From Paraescarpia echinospica (lineage: Eukaryota; Annelida; Polychaeta; Sabellida; Siboglinidae), in the NCBI GenBank assembly GCA_020002185.1, contig JAHLWY010000209.1, positions 124,001-188,000 of the forward strand: a stretch of 64,000 nt of DNA, in the 5' to 3' direction. Below the pieces are notes generated by a model. The model was not told the DNA's origin and searched no databases. It was given only the letters and a program-made list of their open reading frames with translations. The position numbers and the translations under genes are program-made. Of the stretch, positions 23,302 through 35,221 are shown in pieces; position 1 is the stretch's first letter; each line of letters begins with the position of its first letter.

Positions 23302-23838
23302 CTGAAACAAACCGATAAATCCCCTGGTTACAGTTAGAAATCCGGAACATACAGTCACAAGAAAGTAAGTCAGGATGACCAATAAAAAACCAGTGAAATT
23401 ACTACTTAAGAATTGCAACATCTTACAACAAATATTGTACATATATCGAGGCATAGTGTTTATTACTGTGCAAGGTTTATGCCAGAATAACAGCAACAAG
23501 TCACTACAGGGTCAAGAGGCTACCTAAGGGGCATTCACCAACAAGTTACAGCAGGGTCAGAAGGCCGTATTACAGCATTCCTCTCCGCAGGGGGTGGCTA
23601 ACCAATCACAACATGGGCACCCTCTGAAACTTATTCTACCTCCTCTATGCAGGGGGTAGCTGCCCAATCATAACATATTCCCTGGGGCATGGGAAGTAAA
23701 GCTACCCAATCATCTACATTTGCCCAGGGTTATAGGAAGAACAACTTCCACGCTCGATGCCATCTTTGTCTCTAGCACGAACAAAGTAGCACGTCAGTTT
23801 GACAATTTTCTTCTAATCTACACAACTACGGCGATACA

Positions 23839-24765
23839 ATGCCCCGTGGTCGACCTAAACAGCAGACCACTGGAGGACGATACACGCTAGTAGCTCGTCG
23901 TAGTAGAGAATCAGCTGCTGAGCCTGATGCCGTTCCACACAGTCACAGGGCAGGGGGTGTGGCTGTATTCGACAATGTAAGCGTCAACGTCGAGTTACCT
24001 GACCAAGAAGCAAGTTCTGCCTCGACACATCCTCGCTGGGACGTTGGAAGCCCTGCTAACTGGTCTGCGGCTTCATTGCGTCATCACATTGAGGAACGGG
24101 GAATGAGACTTCCGGCAGGTATCAACAAATCCCAACTTTTGCGGATTTATGTAGATAACTTTCGTAACAACGACGAATGCAGCCGCGACATGCCTGACGC
24201 CACCGCTGCCCGTGCGATGCCGCCACCAACTTCAGTGTCAACTCGACCATCCGCTCCTCCAACCACTACTCGCTGCCGTTGGAATGTTGTAGCAGATTTA
24301 AATAGAGTCGCGACTAGAGCTCGTCAACGACATCCAGCGTCTACTGTGTCTGTCTCGGACGTGGGTCAGACTGGGACACAGGTGAGGCCATCATTTGGCT
24401 GCGGAACACCAGCGGAACGCGACACATACGAGCATTCACCCGAGCTTAACCCCGATATGGAGCCACTCGTCGACGTTGTACGCGCGCTTCAAAAGTCCAT
24501 GTCCGCGATTACGACAAAGCTGAACGACTTCATGGAAGGACGACCACTCGGCACCGGACAGAGAACCGCCCCATCGACGAACTGCACTGCGACCGGACCA
24601 CTGATGCCAGCTCAGACGGAATCTCACATCGACCCGCCTGTTGTTCCCGTTGGCGTTGCGACGAACTCATCCGCCTATTCTCTGACGACAGCAATGGAGG
24701 CTATCGAGCGTGCTACGGGAATGTCGTTACGTTCGACTGCCTCCTACTGCAATGACCAGCGATGA
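23839..24765 (+). pseudogene. DIRS-type gag-like N-terminal frame
   Basis: Opens MPRGRPKQQ, an AT-hook-like core (GRP with flanking basic residues). Around residues 70-110 a W-S-x-x-x-L-R...G-x-x-x-P-x-G-x-x-K-S-x-L-L pattern resembles a SAP-type DNA-binding helix pair. The rest is Ser/Thr/Pro-rich. It ends at TGA (24,763-24,765); the continuing gag sequence is in the frame that starts near 24,811, so a frame change has occurred here. Confidence 0.65.
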
Positions 24766-24810
24766 CCTCGATGTACGACGGCGGGAATTCCGTCGGAGAA
24801 TCTGCCAGCA

Positions 24811-25590
24811 GTGGAGACTGTGTCTCCTGGTGTTCGTGCTGCGATCTTCCTCGGTAAAGACATTAATTTAGCTTCTTTGTTAATTCCACACTCTGACCTC
24901 GGCGAGTATAGCCGCTACGCCGGTGTGGACGGCCTTGACCATCTTTTGCGCCCCTTGTCATCTGATCCTCGTCTTAATCGAAATTTAACCCTCCCTGAAT
25001 TCATTTGTGCATTTAACAAATTCCGTAACATCATGTGTGAGGTGTGCAACCGGCGCCAGGAGCTAGATGCATATGAGGCCATCATAGTGGGTATTGCATC
25101 GCGGATTGAAGGCACCGCATTCTATGAATACCACCGATCTTTTTCTGCCCGAGCAGCCGCTCTCATTCAACAGCAGAATCTTATAGTAGACTGGGGGGTC
25201 TGGAATAACGGTTTGTTCTGCTCGCTGTTTGTTGGCCAGAAGGCAAATGTATGTTCCCTCTGTGGCAGCGTAGCACATTTGAGCAATGTCTGTCCCCTCT
25301 TGGCTAATCCCAAATCTTCCAACCAACAACTCCCCAGAACTAACAGCTCAGGTAGGCAATCAGACATACAAGGCAGGCCCAGGGTTAGCATAGGACATCG
25401 AGAAATATGCAACAATTTCAACTCAGAGCGCGGCTGCTCGAGGCCGAATTGTAGATTCCTGCACTCCTGTCTGATTTGCAAAGCACCACATGCTAGTATA
25501 TCCTGCACAGCTAGACCCGACTTTAGAAGCAGGTCAGAGGGACAGCGGGCCAAAACACCAAATCACAACCCGCCAAGGCCCACTCAGTGA
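24811..25590 (+). pseudogene. DIRS-type gag-like C-terminal frame with zinc knuckles
   Basis: This frame of about 259 codons has a helical capsid-like region, then three Cys-rich motifs: CSLCGSVAHLSNVC (C-x2-C-x4-H-x4-C knuckle), CNNFNSERGCSRPNCRFLH (CCCH-type, C-x8-C-x4-C-x3-H) and CLICKAPHASISC. These would bind RNA during packaging. The CCCH finger is typical of DIRS-like gag proteins rather than copia/gypsy. The protein continues in a new frame at 25,597 into the hAT insertion. Confidence 0.75.
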
Positions 25591-26574
25591 CTAGGGGTGA
25601 CAGACACTACTGGACGCACAATGACACAACCACATGTAGCAGCAACTAACACACTTGGCGGACAGACTGTGACATCAACTCCCATCGACATTGACAGACT
25701 GGAGAAAGAGCTACTTGGACACCCAAATAGACCTTTTGTGACAAATTTAATTACAGGTTTAAGGGAGGGATTCTATACAGCAGACCTGGGGCCGAAGTAC
25801 TCGGTACTCATGTACTCGTGTACTCGAGTACATTTTTGAAGTACTCGTACTCATACTCATGATACTTATGGGTCATGGACTCGTACTCATACTCATTGTA
25901 CTCAGATTTTACGAGTACATCTAAGTACTTTCTCAATATGTACAGGGGAAAATAAATATATTTGATTATAAAATGAGATTTTCCTTAAATATTTAAATGT
26001 TCAACTATTTTTAAAATACTTCTATATTTCTGATAGTATACAACCTTACCATCCCAACACATCCCAGTGCATCCTCATTCTCTGAAAACAATGACTATGA
26101 TACCCAAACATGGCAACAGGCAGCATCTTTTCCCAGTCAGAAACACCATGTTAAGTAAACAATAATTGTAGGCTAGCAGTTCAGGCCATAAACCTGTTTG
26201 TTTAATTAAGCCATAAAGAGTCAATTAGCAGTTAACCCACCAGTTAGACAGGAAATGCCTTTGATGTAGTATGGAGACCATACCACTTGACAGTGGCTGA
26301 CAGTGGTAACTGCTAAGAACAAGAACTGGCAGTCTTCCTCTGTAGAAGTAAGGTGGCTCAAGTCAGACTGTCTCCTACACTAGTATAATCCCATGCCAGC
26401 AGCCTGGCTAAAAAGTCCAAAGGGGATGCTGAGCCTGTTATGTGGACATGTGCTAACCCTCTCAACAACTAGTAGTCTACGATCAGAAAATATAAATTGC
26501 AAACTTATAACGTCAGCAGATGAACGTGAGGTGAACGAATACCTCAGTCAGCCATGTACAGATTGAAGAAGAAG

Positions 26575-26665
26575 AAGGTAAGTTCTTATATAGCGCAGTA
26601 TCCAGTCCTCAGGATGGCTCAAAGCGCTTAACACTTTACTCCCTGGCAGACCTGTTCAATCGAAC
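26575..26665 (+). repeat. SINE-like 'atatagcgc' dispersed repeat
   Basis: Contains gttcttatatagcgcagtatcc and ctcaaagcgctt, words common in a dispersed repeat of marine invertebrates. A relative occurs at 63,865-63,915 (acatttatattgcgccgttcc, then cacggcgcctta). No RNA polymerase III boxes are evident; this is a repeat assignment only. Confidence 0.4.
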
Positions 26666-26776
26666 ACCATCTCGACTTCTCTGGGAAGCATCCAGAGAAG
26701 TCGAGTGACCTCACAGTGACCCACTGCAGTTCTGAGTTTTCCAACTCTGGCTCAGTTGGTCCCTCACCATCTCAGC

Positions 26777-26905
26777 ATGCCAGCCTCATCAGCCCCAGTT
26801 GAAAGGGTATTTAGCATAGCGGAGAAAGTATTCTGCCCTGAACAGTGCAGCCTGAAAGACTCAACCTGTGAACAACTCATGTTCATTCGGTGCAATGGCA
26901 AATAG
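26777..26905 (+). pseudogene. hAT transposase C-terminal (hATC) remnant
   Basis: A 42-codon frame ending in TAG contains SSAPVERVFSIAEKVFCP followed by LMFIRCN. The S-S-x-x-x-E-R-x-F-S...L-x-F-I-x-x-N pattern is the end of the hAT dimerisation domain. It independently supports the hAT assignment made from the 8-bp duplication. The rest of the transposase is gone, so the copy is non-autonomous. Confidence 0.85.
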
Positions 26906-27254
26906 ATGATAAGATCATAGGATGCCACTGAAATGAATGCCAATGAAGTGAATTTCATTGTTGATGAAATAGAGGTTTTTTAGTTTTCCTCATAACAAAT
27001 TTATCAACTGCCATTACATATTCACTTGTGCTGAGTTATATAAATTAGATTAATTAATAATTTTAAAATACGTTATTATTTAATATTTATATTTTTTTAA
27101 TGTACTCGTACTTTTACTCGTACTCATGAGAATGTACTCGTACTTGTACTCTTACTCAGCTTTTAGCAGTGTACTCGTACTCATCCATCATCAAAGTACT
27201 CGTACTCGTACTTGTACTCATAAAAATGTACTCGGCCCCAGGTCTGCTATACAG

Positions 27255-28730
27255 GAATAGGTAATCCGCCAGTGGCCAGTTTAGAATGCCCAAATAACCT
27301 ATCGGCAAAAGCTCAGCCCGAAATAGTCAGCCAATTAATCAATACAGAAGTGAAGAAAGGATTTTTGGTAGGCCCATTCCAAACACCCCCCTTCCCCCTA
27401 TACAGAGTGAGTCCCGTGGGTTTAGCCGAGGGAACTTATTCTCATTGTTGACTTGTCAGCCCCACATAACAGTGACGAACATACTAGTTTAAATCAGTTG
27501 ATTAACAAGGAAGATTACTCCTTGTCCTATGTCAAATTAGATGATGCTATACAGGGGATCCGTGATAGGGGTCAAGGATCCTGGTTATGTAAGACGGACA
27601 TAGTGGATGCATTTAAGCAGATTCCAATCCATCCATCACTGTGGCATTTATATGGAGTTAAGTGGAATGGAGAATATTTTTTCTATACTAGGCTAGTCTT
27701 TGGAAGCCGTTCAAATCCCAAAATGTTTGACTGGCAAGCGATATGTTGGATAGCACACAATAATTATGGAATTGATTGTATTCTGCATCTGTTAGATGAT
27801 TTTCTGACAATCGATTTGCCTAATGCTACAGCGGATAGAACAATGGCCGTGCTTAGTCTGATTTTTAATAGGCTACGTATCCCAATAGCCCCACATAAGA
27901 CGGTCGGACCGACTGTAGAGTTGCAGTATTTAGGAATAATTTTAAATACTAGCACAATGCAAGCAAAACTTCCTAAAGACAAAATTACCAGGATTATCAG
28001 TATACTGGACAGGTTCGAAAGTAAACACAGCATTTCAAAGAGGGAGATGTTGAGTTTACTGGGTCATCTCCAATTCGCGTCACGAGTTGTACACCCTGGT
28101 AGAACTTTCGTAGGCTATCTCCTATCTTTGGCAGCCTCTGTGAAGGAATTGCATCACCACGTCAGACTCAACAAAGCATGTCGGCTAGATATGGCTATGT
28201 GGCGTAGATTTCTTGCAGAATGGAATGGGGTGGCCCTATTTCTTGATAGAGAGGTGACGAATGCAGCTGACTTTACGTTATATACCGACGCAGCTGCCAC
28301 AGTCGGCTATGGTGGCTTCTTTCGCAACAGATGGTTTCAGGGTAAATGGCCTCCGGAATTAATGCTTAAAGATAATGAACAGCTGTCCATGGCATGTTTG
28401 GAGTTGTACCCGATTGTTGTTTCTGCTATGCTATGGGGATCCGAGTGGAATGGCAAACAGATTCTCTTTTATTGTGACAATGAAGCTACCGTCCACATTA
28501 TTAACAAAGGTAGGTCAAAAATTCAATGCATTATGAGATTAATGAGACGTCTGACATGGTGTGCAGCATCAGGAAATTTTATCATTAATGCAAAACACTT
28601 CCCTGGTGTTCATAATGATATTGCCGATGCATTGTCTCGGTTCCAGATCAGCAGATTCCGACAGCTAGCACCTGAGGCAGCACTCAATCCTTGCCAGTGT
28701 CCAACGCCTTCAGACGTAATGTGGTACTAG
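27255..28730 (+). pseudogene. DIRS-type reverse transcriptase-RNase H
   Basis: The main frame runs 27,453-28,730. RT motifs: CKTDIVDAFKQIPIHP (motif A), YTRLVFGSRSNPKMFDW (motif B), LHLLDDFLTID (motif C, D-D). RNase H follows: LYTDAAATVGYGG, CDNEATVHIINKG and HNDIADALSRF. Upstream, 27,255-27,450 continues the gag-RT linker in frame with the DIRS sequence on the left of the hAT insertion, but a stop (tcattgttga, about 27,450) and a frame shift separate it from IVDLSAPH. The catalytic residues are all intact; only this break and the insertion disable it. Confidence 0.88.
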
Positions 28731-29725
28731 ATAATGTAGTCAGTGAGTTATGGGACTTGTCATTGAATGAGTCTACTAGAGCTGTATATGAAGCAGGCTT
28801 TAGAGCATTTAGAAGATTTACAGATATGTATCTGGGTGGGAGTATGGTTATGGGCCATACATATCCACTTATATCAGAAGAAATACTCATCTACTTTGTA
28901 GCACACTGCTTTAGTTCCTTACATATAAAATATTCTACCATTAAGACCTATCTGGCAGGTATTAGGTTTGCTTATATCAAAGCAGGTTTTCAGGATCCAT
29001 GCTGTTTCCAAAATGGCCAGCCTTTCCAACGTCTGAAAACTATCCTAAAAGCAGTTAAGAAGTCGCAGGACAATGTAGTTAAACCCAGGTTGCCTATTAC
29101 TGCAAACATTCTAAACAAACTATGTAATGCTCTACGATCAGGGATTTTTGGCCCGTATGAAGACTTACTCCTGGAGACTGCATTCTGTCTGGCTTTTTTG
29201 TTTTTTTTAAGATGTGGAGAATTTACAAGTCAGTCCAACACGTTTGACCCTGCAGCAGATTTGACTGTAGGAGACATCCAGATGCATGTGCAGGACAGAT
29301 TTTTCACACTTCTTTTAAAAAGATCAAAGACCGATCCATTTCGTAAAGGAGTAACACTCAAATATTTCGCAACAGATAAGAATATTTGTGCTTTTAAAGT
29401 TATGCAGTCTATGTTGCATACAAGGAGTGAGATGCTAGCACAGTCACATGACCCCTTGTTTACCACTTTGGCAGGGGATCCATTGACACGCTCTTTCGTA
29501 ATTGGTAAATTAAAGATGCTTCTGTCCAGTCTTGGATACAATCCTGCTTTGTACAGTGGTCACTCATTCCGGATAGGAGCTGCCACTACAGCAGCTGATT
29601 CACACATTCCAGATCACATGATAAGAACCATGGGGAGACGGAATTCAGATTGTTATTGCAGTTACATTCAGACATCTCGCAAATCATTACAAGAAGCCCA
29701 ACAAGCCATGTCCAGTAACCTGTGA
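28691..29725 (+). CDS. Tyrosine recombinase of DIRS-type element
   Basis: 344 codons, overlapping the RT frame end by 40 bp. An N-terminal helical SAM-like region (LSLNESTRAVYEAGFRAF) precedes the catalytic domain: first Arg in FLRCGEF, the H-x-x-R box in GHSFRIGAATTA, and the nucleophilic Tyr in the final NSDCYCSYIQ region. It would integrate circular cDNA without the target duplications that DDE integrases make. The frame is fully open and all catalytic positions are present. Start choice (28,691) follows the overlap with RT. Confidence 0.9.
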   Translation: MPVSNAFRRNVVLDNVVSELWDLSLNESTRAVYEAGFRAFRRFTDMYLGGSMVMGHTYPLISEEILIYFVAHCFSSLHIKYSTIKTYLAGIRFAYIKAGFQDPCCFQNGQPFQRLKTILKAVKKSQDNVVKPRLPITANILNKLCNALRSGIFGPYEDLLLETAFCLAFLFFLRCGEFTSQSNTFDPAADLTVGDIQMHVQDRFFTLLLKRSKTDPFRKGVTLKYFATDKNICAFKVMQSMLHTRSEMLAQSHDPLFTTLAGDPLTRSFVIGKLKMLLSSLGYNPALYSGHSFRIGAATTAADSHIPDHMIRTMGRRNSDCYCSYIQTSRKSLQEAQQAMSSNL

Positions 29726-31370
29726 CATATGTTGCTAACTACGGTAGTTGCCTACAACTTGTGGGACAGAGACCAATTAATGTTACATTTTGTTGTCCAT
29801 GTAGTGTTGTGAACGGCAGGGTGATTAGTGGCATGCAGATCATAATAGAAATGTATATATTTGTTCCCACAGAGGATGTAGTCATATGTCTAGTAATACT
29901 ACTATGTGAAAGTATATGGAGATGCAGTAGGCATTTGTTGTAGTCGTTGAATACACAATTATAATGTTCACTAGTTTGACTTGTTGACAGTATGGCAATG
30001 CTATTACATGCAATGTGAAAGTCTGATGATGTACTTAGGACACACTGCAATACAATGTGCATGGTTGAACTTCATTTAGTTGTATGTCACCTACATTGGG
30101 GTACTGCCAGTGTCAGAAGAAGCTGTTTCGTGAGCTGTATGTATATATATATATATATGTTTATACATTCATAAGTATGATATATGCATCAATCACATTG
30201 CTACAAGTCTGACTGCATATCATGTTTATAACACATACTCAAATGTTTTATAGGTCACGATTTGGAATAATTACCATTATTATAATGCAACATATTGGTC
30301 GTCGGTATATAGCCTGCTACAATTAAATTTCCACCCCGTCCTTATATCTTGGGGCATTCGGTGTCAACACCTCTTGGGACATTCGGTCTCAACACCTCTT
30401 TTTGGCTCGGCTTGACACCCAGAGGGATGCAGACCAACGACTCTGGTAATGTGGCCGCAGTCACATGATCAAGTAACTGACCCAGGATCACGTCCGGTCA
30501 TGTGAAATATCCTGGTCTTGCATCCTGTTCTCAGGCTGTCACAGCTGGCCCCAAAGAGATCTGGCCGGACTGTCCCATTTTTGCCATAATAATACAAATT
30601 TGATGCATTTATCAAATGAGGTGTTGTTCTGTCATAAATACACCTGTAGCTTGCATTAGTTCCACTAGAGCGTACACGTAAAACCAGTCACTACAATGCA
30701 GAGTACATTAAAAGGGACTCCATATTTAAAATCAAATAACATTTTTGTTTTGTATAATAATTATATATTACCCGGTAGTTCCTCTATGTGGTATGAAATA
30801 TATCAATAATTTATAAAACCAGCATTTCTACCATGATAGACACATTCTCTTTGCCATTACAAATACGTTCTAATGGCATTTGCCACAAAACCACAACTCA
30901 AAAACAATATCACCTTGTTTTCTTCTAAGGACAGGGATTCTGGACTATAAATAATCGTCAGACGTTTCCAGACGAATTTATAAATATATTATTGTTTTCT
31001 TAATGATTGTCAAGAACCGCCAGGTGAAACAGCCTTGCAAATAAATATCCGGGTTCTGAGATATATCGGAAGGGAAGTAGTTATACACTATTAAAGAATT
31101 TTCCAAATTTATTGGCCCATCTTCCATACAACAAAACAAAATACAGCGATTCTTCAAGGAAGCCTCATCAGCCTCCCTAACCTCTTATCATACAAAGTCT
31201 TACATACATACATACATACATCTCTATTATAACATTTCATAGGTACACAAGGATTGACCAGTTCTTCAATCCTATACTAGTTCATCAAAAGATTCTATAA
31301 CATAATCACCATATAGGCACAAAAGTTCAACACCCTACGGCTGTCTGCGTGGCACTCGCAATGTAGAGAT
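29726..31370. other. DIRS 3' region and intron, no gene
   Basis: No coding frame with recognisable domains. A short direct repeat (gg-cattcgg-t-tcaacacctctt) occurs twice at about 30,353-30,402, in the area where DIRS/Ngaro terminal repeats would be expected, but I could not pair it with a 5' repeat. A TATA run lies at 30,143-30,160. Confidence 0.4.
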
Positions 31371-32378
31371 GCGAGAACATAATCATTTTTGGCCGAATCA
31401 TTACTTGCCAGATAAAAGCATGACACTTGGACCATATATGTAAAATTTCACGACGAATCCGATTAGAGGGGGCTCCACGACAGATTTGGTGTCCTCGAAC
31501 TTGAATTTCAAGGTCAAATGTTACTGAACGTTAAACATATTTTTTTCAATACCACCACTGTTTTTATATGTGTACGAATGTGTGTGTATAATTATGTATG
31601 TATGCATGTATGTGGGCATGTATATATATATATAACATTGAATGTCAAGGTCAAATATTTTTTCTCAAAAACACCCCTGTTTTTGTTTATATAATAATAA
31701 CAATAATGAAATCCACATTTTTACGCATGCATGCCGGATCCAAATCTGATGTGTTCTTAACCTTGAATGTCAAGGTTATATGTCAGTAACCTGGAAATGT
31801 CAAGGTCAAATGGCAATGATAGGGAAATTTGCATTCCCCAGCAGGACGACTGTTTTCGTGCATATATACAAGCTAAGTTTATGTGCTGGTTAATTTTGTT
31901 TTACTTCAAGGCCTACTTCTAAATAGGTAAATTTAATGAATGGGAATTAGTAGTGTCTAGATGTTGCTGTCAGACACCTGCCGGACTCGAGACGAACGCG
32001 ATACCAGACGCTATGAAACATAAGTGCATAATCACACGTGTGGTCTGCGATTTGATCATATATCTTCATTTAAATCACTCCTAAGATACTCACTGTGTGA
32101 TGCTACATAAATGACTACTACCAAAAGTACTCGCATTTGAATATATTTATGACCTTGATCAAAATGTGAGCGATGTTAGAGTGTTATGGTGGAACGGCGA
32201 CTATTTGAATGTGGTCAGACCAGCGTTACGTAAGACGGTTAAGGAAAATGTCTTACCCAGTCACAATGTACAATCAATAGATTCGTCAAGTTATATACAA
32301 TATGCTATAATAGGTCTAACGTAAACTGCGCGTACTCGATAAAACAAATCGATCTATTTCAATACTATGTTGTTTCAG

Positions 32379-34230
32379 ATGGAAAGCACACACATTGACG
32401 ACACAAATAGCTGTTCTATCAACTGGAACCTATGCGTTATCTGTCAGGAAGCATCTGAAGATAAATTACGGTGTCCTCTGAGAAATCCAGATGGACAATA
32501 CTCTGCGGAGAAATTTACGAAACATTTGTGACCAATATTATGGGGTTCCAAGATGCTGGAAAGCTCGCAGTACATCTAAAATGTCAATACTCTGTTGTGT
32601 TGCTTATGAATAAAGAAGGGAAGTGGCATCATACATGTCGATACAAATTCAGCAACGCTAAACTCGAACGAGCAAGGAAGCGGAAAAGAACAACGGAAGC
32701 TGTCGGAAGAAGATGCTCAAAACGAAAAACCTACCATGACAAGACTTGCTGTATATTCTGCAGCAAAGGGGACGAATCTGGCCAACTTCATGGCTATAGC
32801 ACTCACAATGCTGAAAAATCACTCCGTTCTATGGCTGAAGAGATGAACGATTACGAATTGTGCACGAAAATTGGTGGCGGCGATGTGTCTGCACTCGTCG
32901 GTGTCATTCGGCAACACGGAAATCCCTTCGAGCTTGAATGCAGCAGTCTGGTTGTGCTCCACATCCAAGCATGCGCTCCAGATTCCGTGGTGGAGACCAT
33001 ATCGAAGTTGGAGACTGTGGGCCAGGCACAATACGAGGCATTCCGGTTGAATGTCCTACACGAAAGAAGCACACCATTCAGCACCCTGATCAAGAGAAAC
33101 GGTGTTTCCACGCTAAGAAAACCGAAGCTGGAGAAGAAGAAAGGCATGCAATTGTCGGACATCAAGTCAGACGCATCACTGTTTGGCAAGTTGTACATTG
33201 CAAACCAAGTCCGCGATGGCGACCCGGCTGTGTTTTTGTGTGTGCACGAAAACCTTTCCCGCCCTCTCTATCACAATTTGGTAAAGTGAGGTTTGGTACA
33301 AAGTCAGGTCTGCTGTCTTGTCTTGATGTTCCCATCCAAACCGAGGCGCCTCCATTTGTAGACGCAAAGGTTTTTGACAGTCCTATCCTAACTGACATGT
33401 TGACCCCCACAGACGTTCCAGGAATAGTGTGTTCATACCATTCATCAAGAGGGAACTTGAATCGACATCGAGGATGGACATTGTGTGGGATATGTGTAGC
33501 AGTGTAGCTGCTCATGGGACAGTAATGGGTGAATTGTGTTCCCACGAGGAGGCAGACACGCGTGTAGTGTACCACTCACTACACGCTCTTCAGCACGGGC
33601 CGAAGACGCAGTGGTACACACTGTAGACAAGGATGTTGTCGTCATCTTTGTTGGATTGTTCTTCTGTTTAACAACGACCGTCAGTAACTTCCAACTGTGG
33701 ATGGCATTCGGGAGAGGGCGAAACGTCAGAAAAATACACGTCAACACCGTTTCTGACAGCCTTGGCTAAGGGAATCCTGATGTTCCATGCCATAATGGAC
33801 TGTGATATAGTGAATAACGTGACAGAGGCATTTGCAACCACAGCGAGGTCACCGTTTGCCAAGTTAGACGTGGCTAGTCCAGACTTTAAATTGATGGAGA
33901 AGTTCGTCATCACTATGTATGACAAGTCAAGTGCAGCAACGTCTGTTTACGAGACAAGACGAGAACATTTCACGAAGAAAAACTGCGCCTTCGATCGTCT
34001 GCCACCAACAGAGGGTGCATTGCTGCAAAGGACTTTGGATGGACGTTCGAGGATGGGAGATGGTCTCCTCTTTGGTCAACGCCTCCTGAAGCTACCAAGG
34101 CGTGCCGGGAGCTATTGCGGTGCCGATGCAAAAGCGGAAAGCCTCGTGCAGCGCACTGCGCGTGCTCTAAACCTGGCCTGCCGTGCACGGACCTTTGCAC
34201 GTGTTCCTGTGTCGAGAATTGACAAGTGAT
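32379..34230 (+). pseudogene. Academ-like protein with XPG/PIN-like nuclease region
   Basis: The reading continues through at least four frame changes. N-terminal: CVICQEASEDKLRCPL (zinc-binding-like), then GKWHHTCRYKFSNAKLERARKR and CCIFCSKGD. Middle: DAKVFDSPIL, FIPFIKRELESTSRMDIVWD. Nuclease-like: SHEEADTRVVYH (compare the acidic E-x-E-A-D motif of XPG/FEN1), VDKDVVVIF (an acidic D-x-D-like strand), MFHAIMDCDI (family HA-x-TGCDT), FVITMYDKSS and PPTEGALLQRT. The family occurs as uncharacterised proteins in many invertebrates and fish. This copy cannot be translated as one product. Confidence 0.75.
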
Positions 34231-34378
34231 TAGCTGGCCTGCCGTGCACAGACTTTTGCACGTGTTCCTGTGCCAAGAAATGTTAAGTGATTATTGTTGG
34301 TTTGGGCGAGGAAATAAAAACACAATACTTACATATTTACTAATATAGTATAGCCACGCACACCCGCGGAAATGTGTG

Positions 34379-34379
<1 letters not shown>

Positions 34380-34440
<61 letters not shown>

Positions 34441-34450
34441 GATGGGTGTG
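34380..34450. repeat. (GT)n microsatellite
   Basis: A run of about 27 GT dinucleotides with a few GGGT interruptions, inside the right inverted arm of the Academ-like element. Confidence 0.95.
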
Positions 34451-35221
34451 TGTGTGTGACATTGACGTTTATGGTAAATAACATACAAACATACACAGAT
34501 ATACACACACATATATATATATACATACACACATACGCACATGCATGCATAAGCACACGCATACATTCATATAAACAAAAACAGCGATGTTTTTGGTGAT
34601 TTTGACCTTGACATTCAAGGTCATGGACACACATACATGCACACGTTATTATGCATACATGCTTGCATACATAATTACACACATACATTCGTACATATAC
34701 AAAAACAGATATGGTATTAAAAAAAAGTTGTATCAAGATCAATGACACACAGTTTGACGTGGAGCCCCCCTCTAATCGGATTCGTCGTGAAATTTTACAT
34801 ATATGGTCCAATGTTATGCTTTTATTCGGCAAATAACGATACTATCCCTTAAACGCCCTACTGCGAATTATGCGACTCAAATAGCTGTTGGAGTACATTT
34901 GTAGTAACGCATGCTTCACTTGGTAGGTGGCGCCACTGTAGCAATATATTTCCTCGCTATAGGCAGTGACGGCCAAACCACCCCACACATACTACTTATC
35001 GTATTTGGGGACTTTGCGATCTTGTGTGACAATAATTTGGCGTTTTTATTTAAAATACCATTTGTCATTATTATTATTGCTGTACATTACTTCTACAGAT
35101 GTACCCCATTCAGGGCCAGCACATACCCTCTTCACTTATGCTGACAACAACGAAAACTTTCCGGTTTGTGTAAATACTATCACACGTCACAGAAGTGAAC
35201 TAATTTGCATATTAATAGCGT

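Larger units (their letters stand above)
25781..27246 (+). mobile_element. hAT element, 1,466 bp, 8-bp TSD
   Basis: Termini are inverted: left cagacctggggccga, right (reverse complement) cagacctggggccga. Both sides are flanked by ctatacag (25,773-25,780 and 27,247-27,254), the 8-bp duplication expected of hAT. Removing the element joins TTC TAT ACA to GGA ATA in frame within the DIRS coding sequence, so it is a clean later insertion. Subterminal regions are packed with GTACTCGTACTC-like repeats, plausible transposase-binding sites. The interior keeps a transposase C-terminal remnant at 26,777 and a SINE-like piece at about 26,575-26,660. Confidence 0.93.
23839..29725 (+). mobile_element. DIRS-type tyrosine-recombinase retrotransposon
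   Basis: In order on the plus strand: a gag-like region (23,839-25,780), reverse transcriptase/RNase H (about 27,255-28,730) and a tyrosine recombinase (28,691-29,725) overlapping the RT frame by 40 bp. This order, and use of a tyrosine recombinase instead of a DDE integrase, define DIRS/Ngaro-like elements. A hAT element (25,781-27,246) splits the gag-RT junction. The gag frame has one stop (24,763) and the RT start has a frame break near 27,450; RT and recombinase are otherwise open. Terminal repeats were not located. It lies in the intron between 37,694 and 23,301 of the minus-strand gene. Confidence 0.88.
31375..34862 (+). mobile_element. Academ-like DNA transposon with long inverted ends
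   Basis: The flanks are inverted copies. Left (31,375-31,830) has ggaccatatatgtaaaattt, cacgacgaatccgattagag and ggggctccacg. Right (about 34,480-34,862) has the reverse complements in mirrored order, plus shared TGTATG-rich and gaatgtcaaggtcaaa segments, giving inverted repeats of several hundred bp. Between them lies a degraded frame for an XPG/PIN-like nuclease. Academ-superfamily transposons are described as encoding an XPG-like nuclease, so the element is assigned there tentatively. A third copy of the terminal sequence, in the right-end orientation, lies at 35,330-35,450. Target duplication was not found. Confidence 0.7.
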
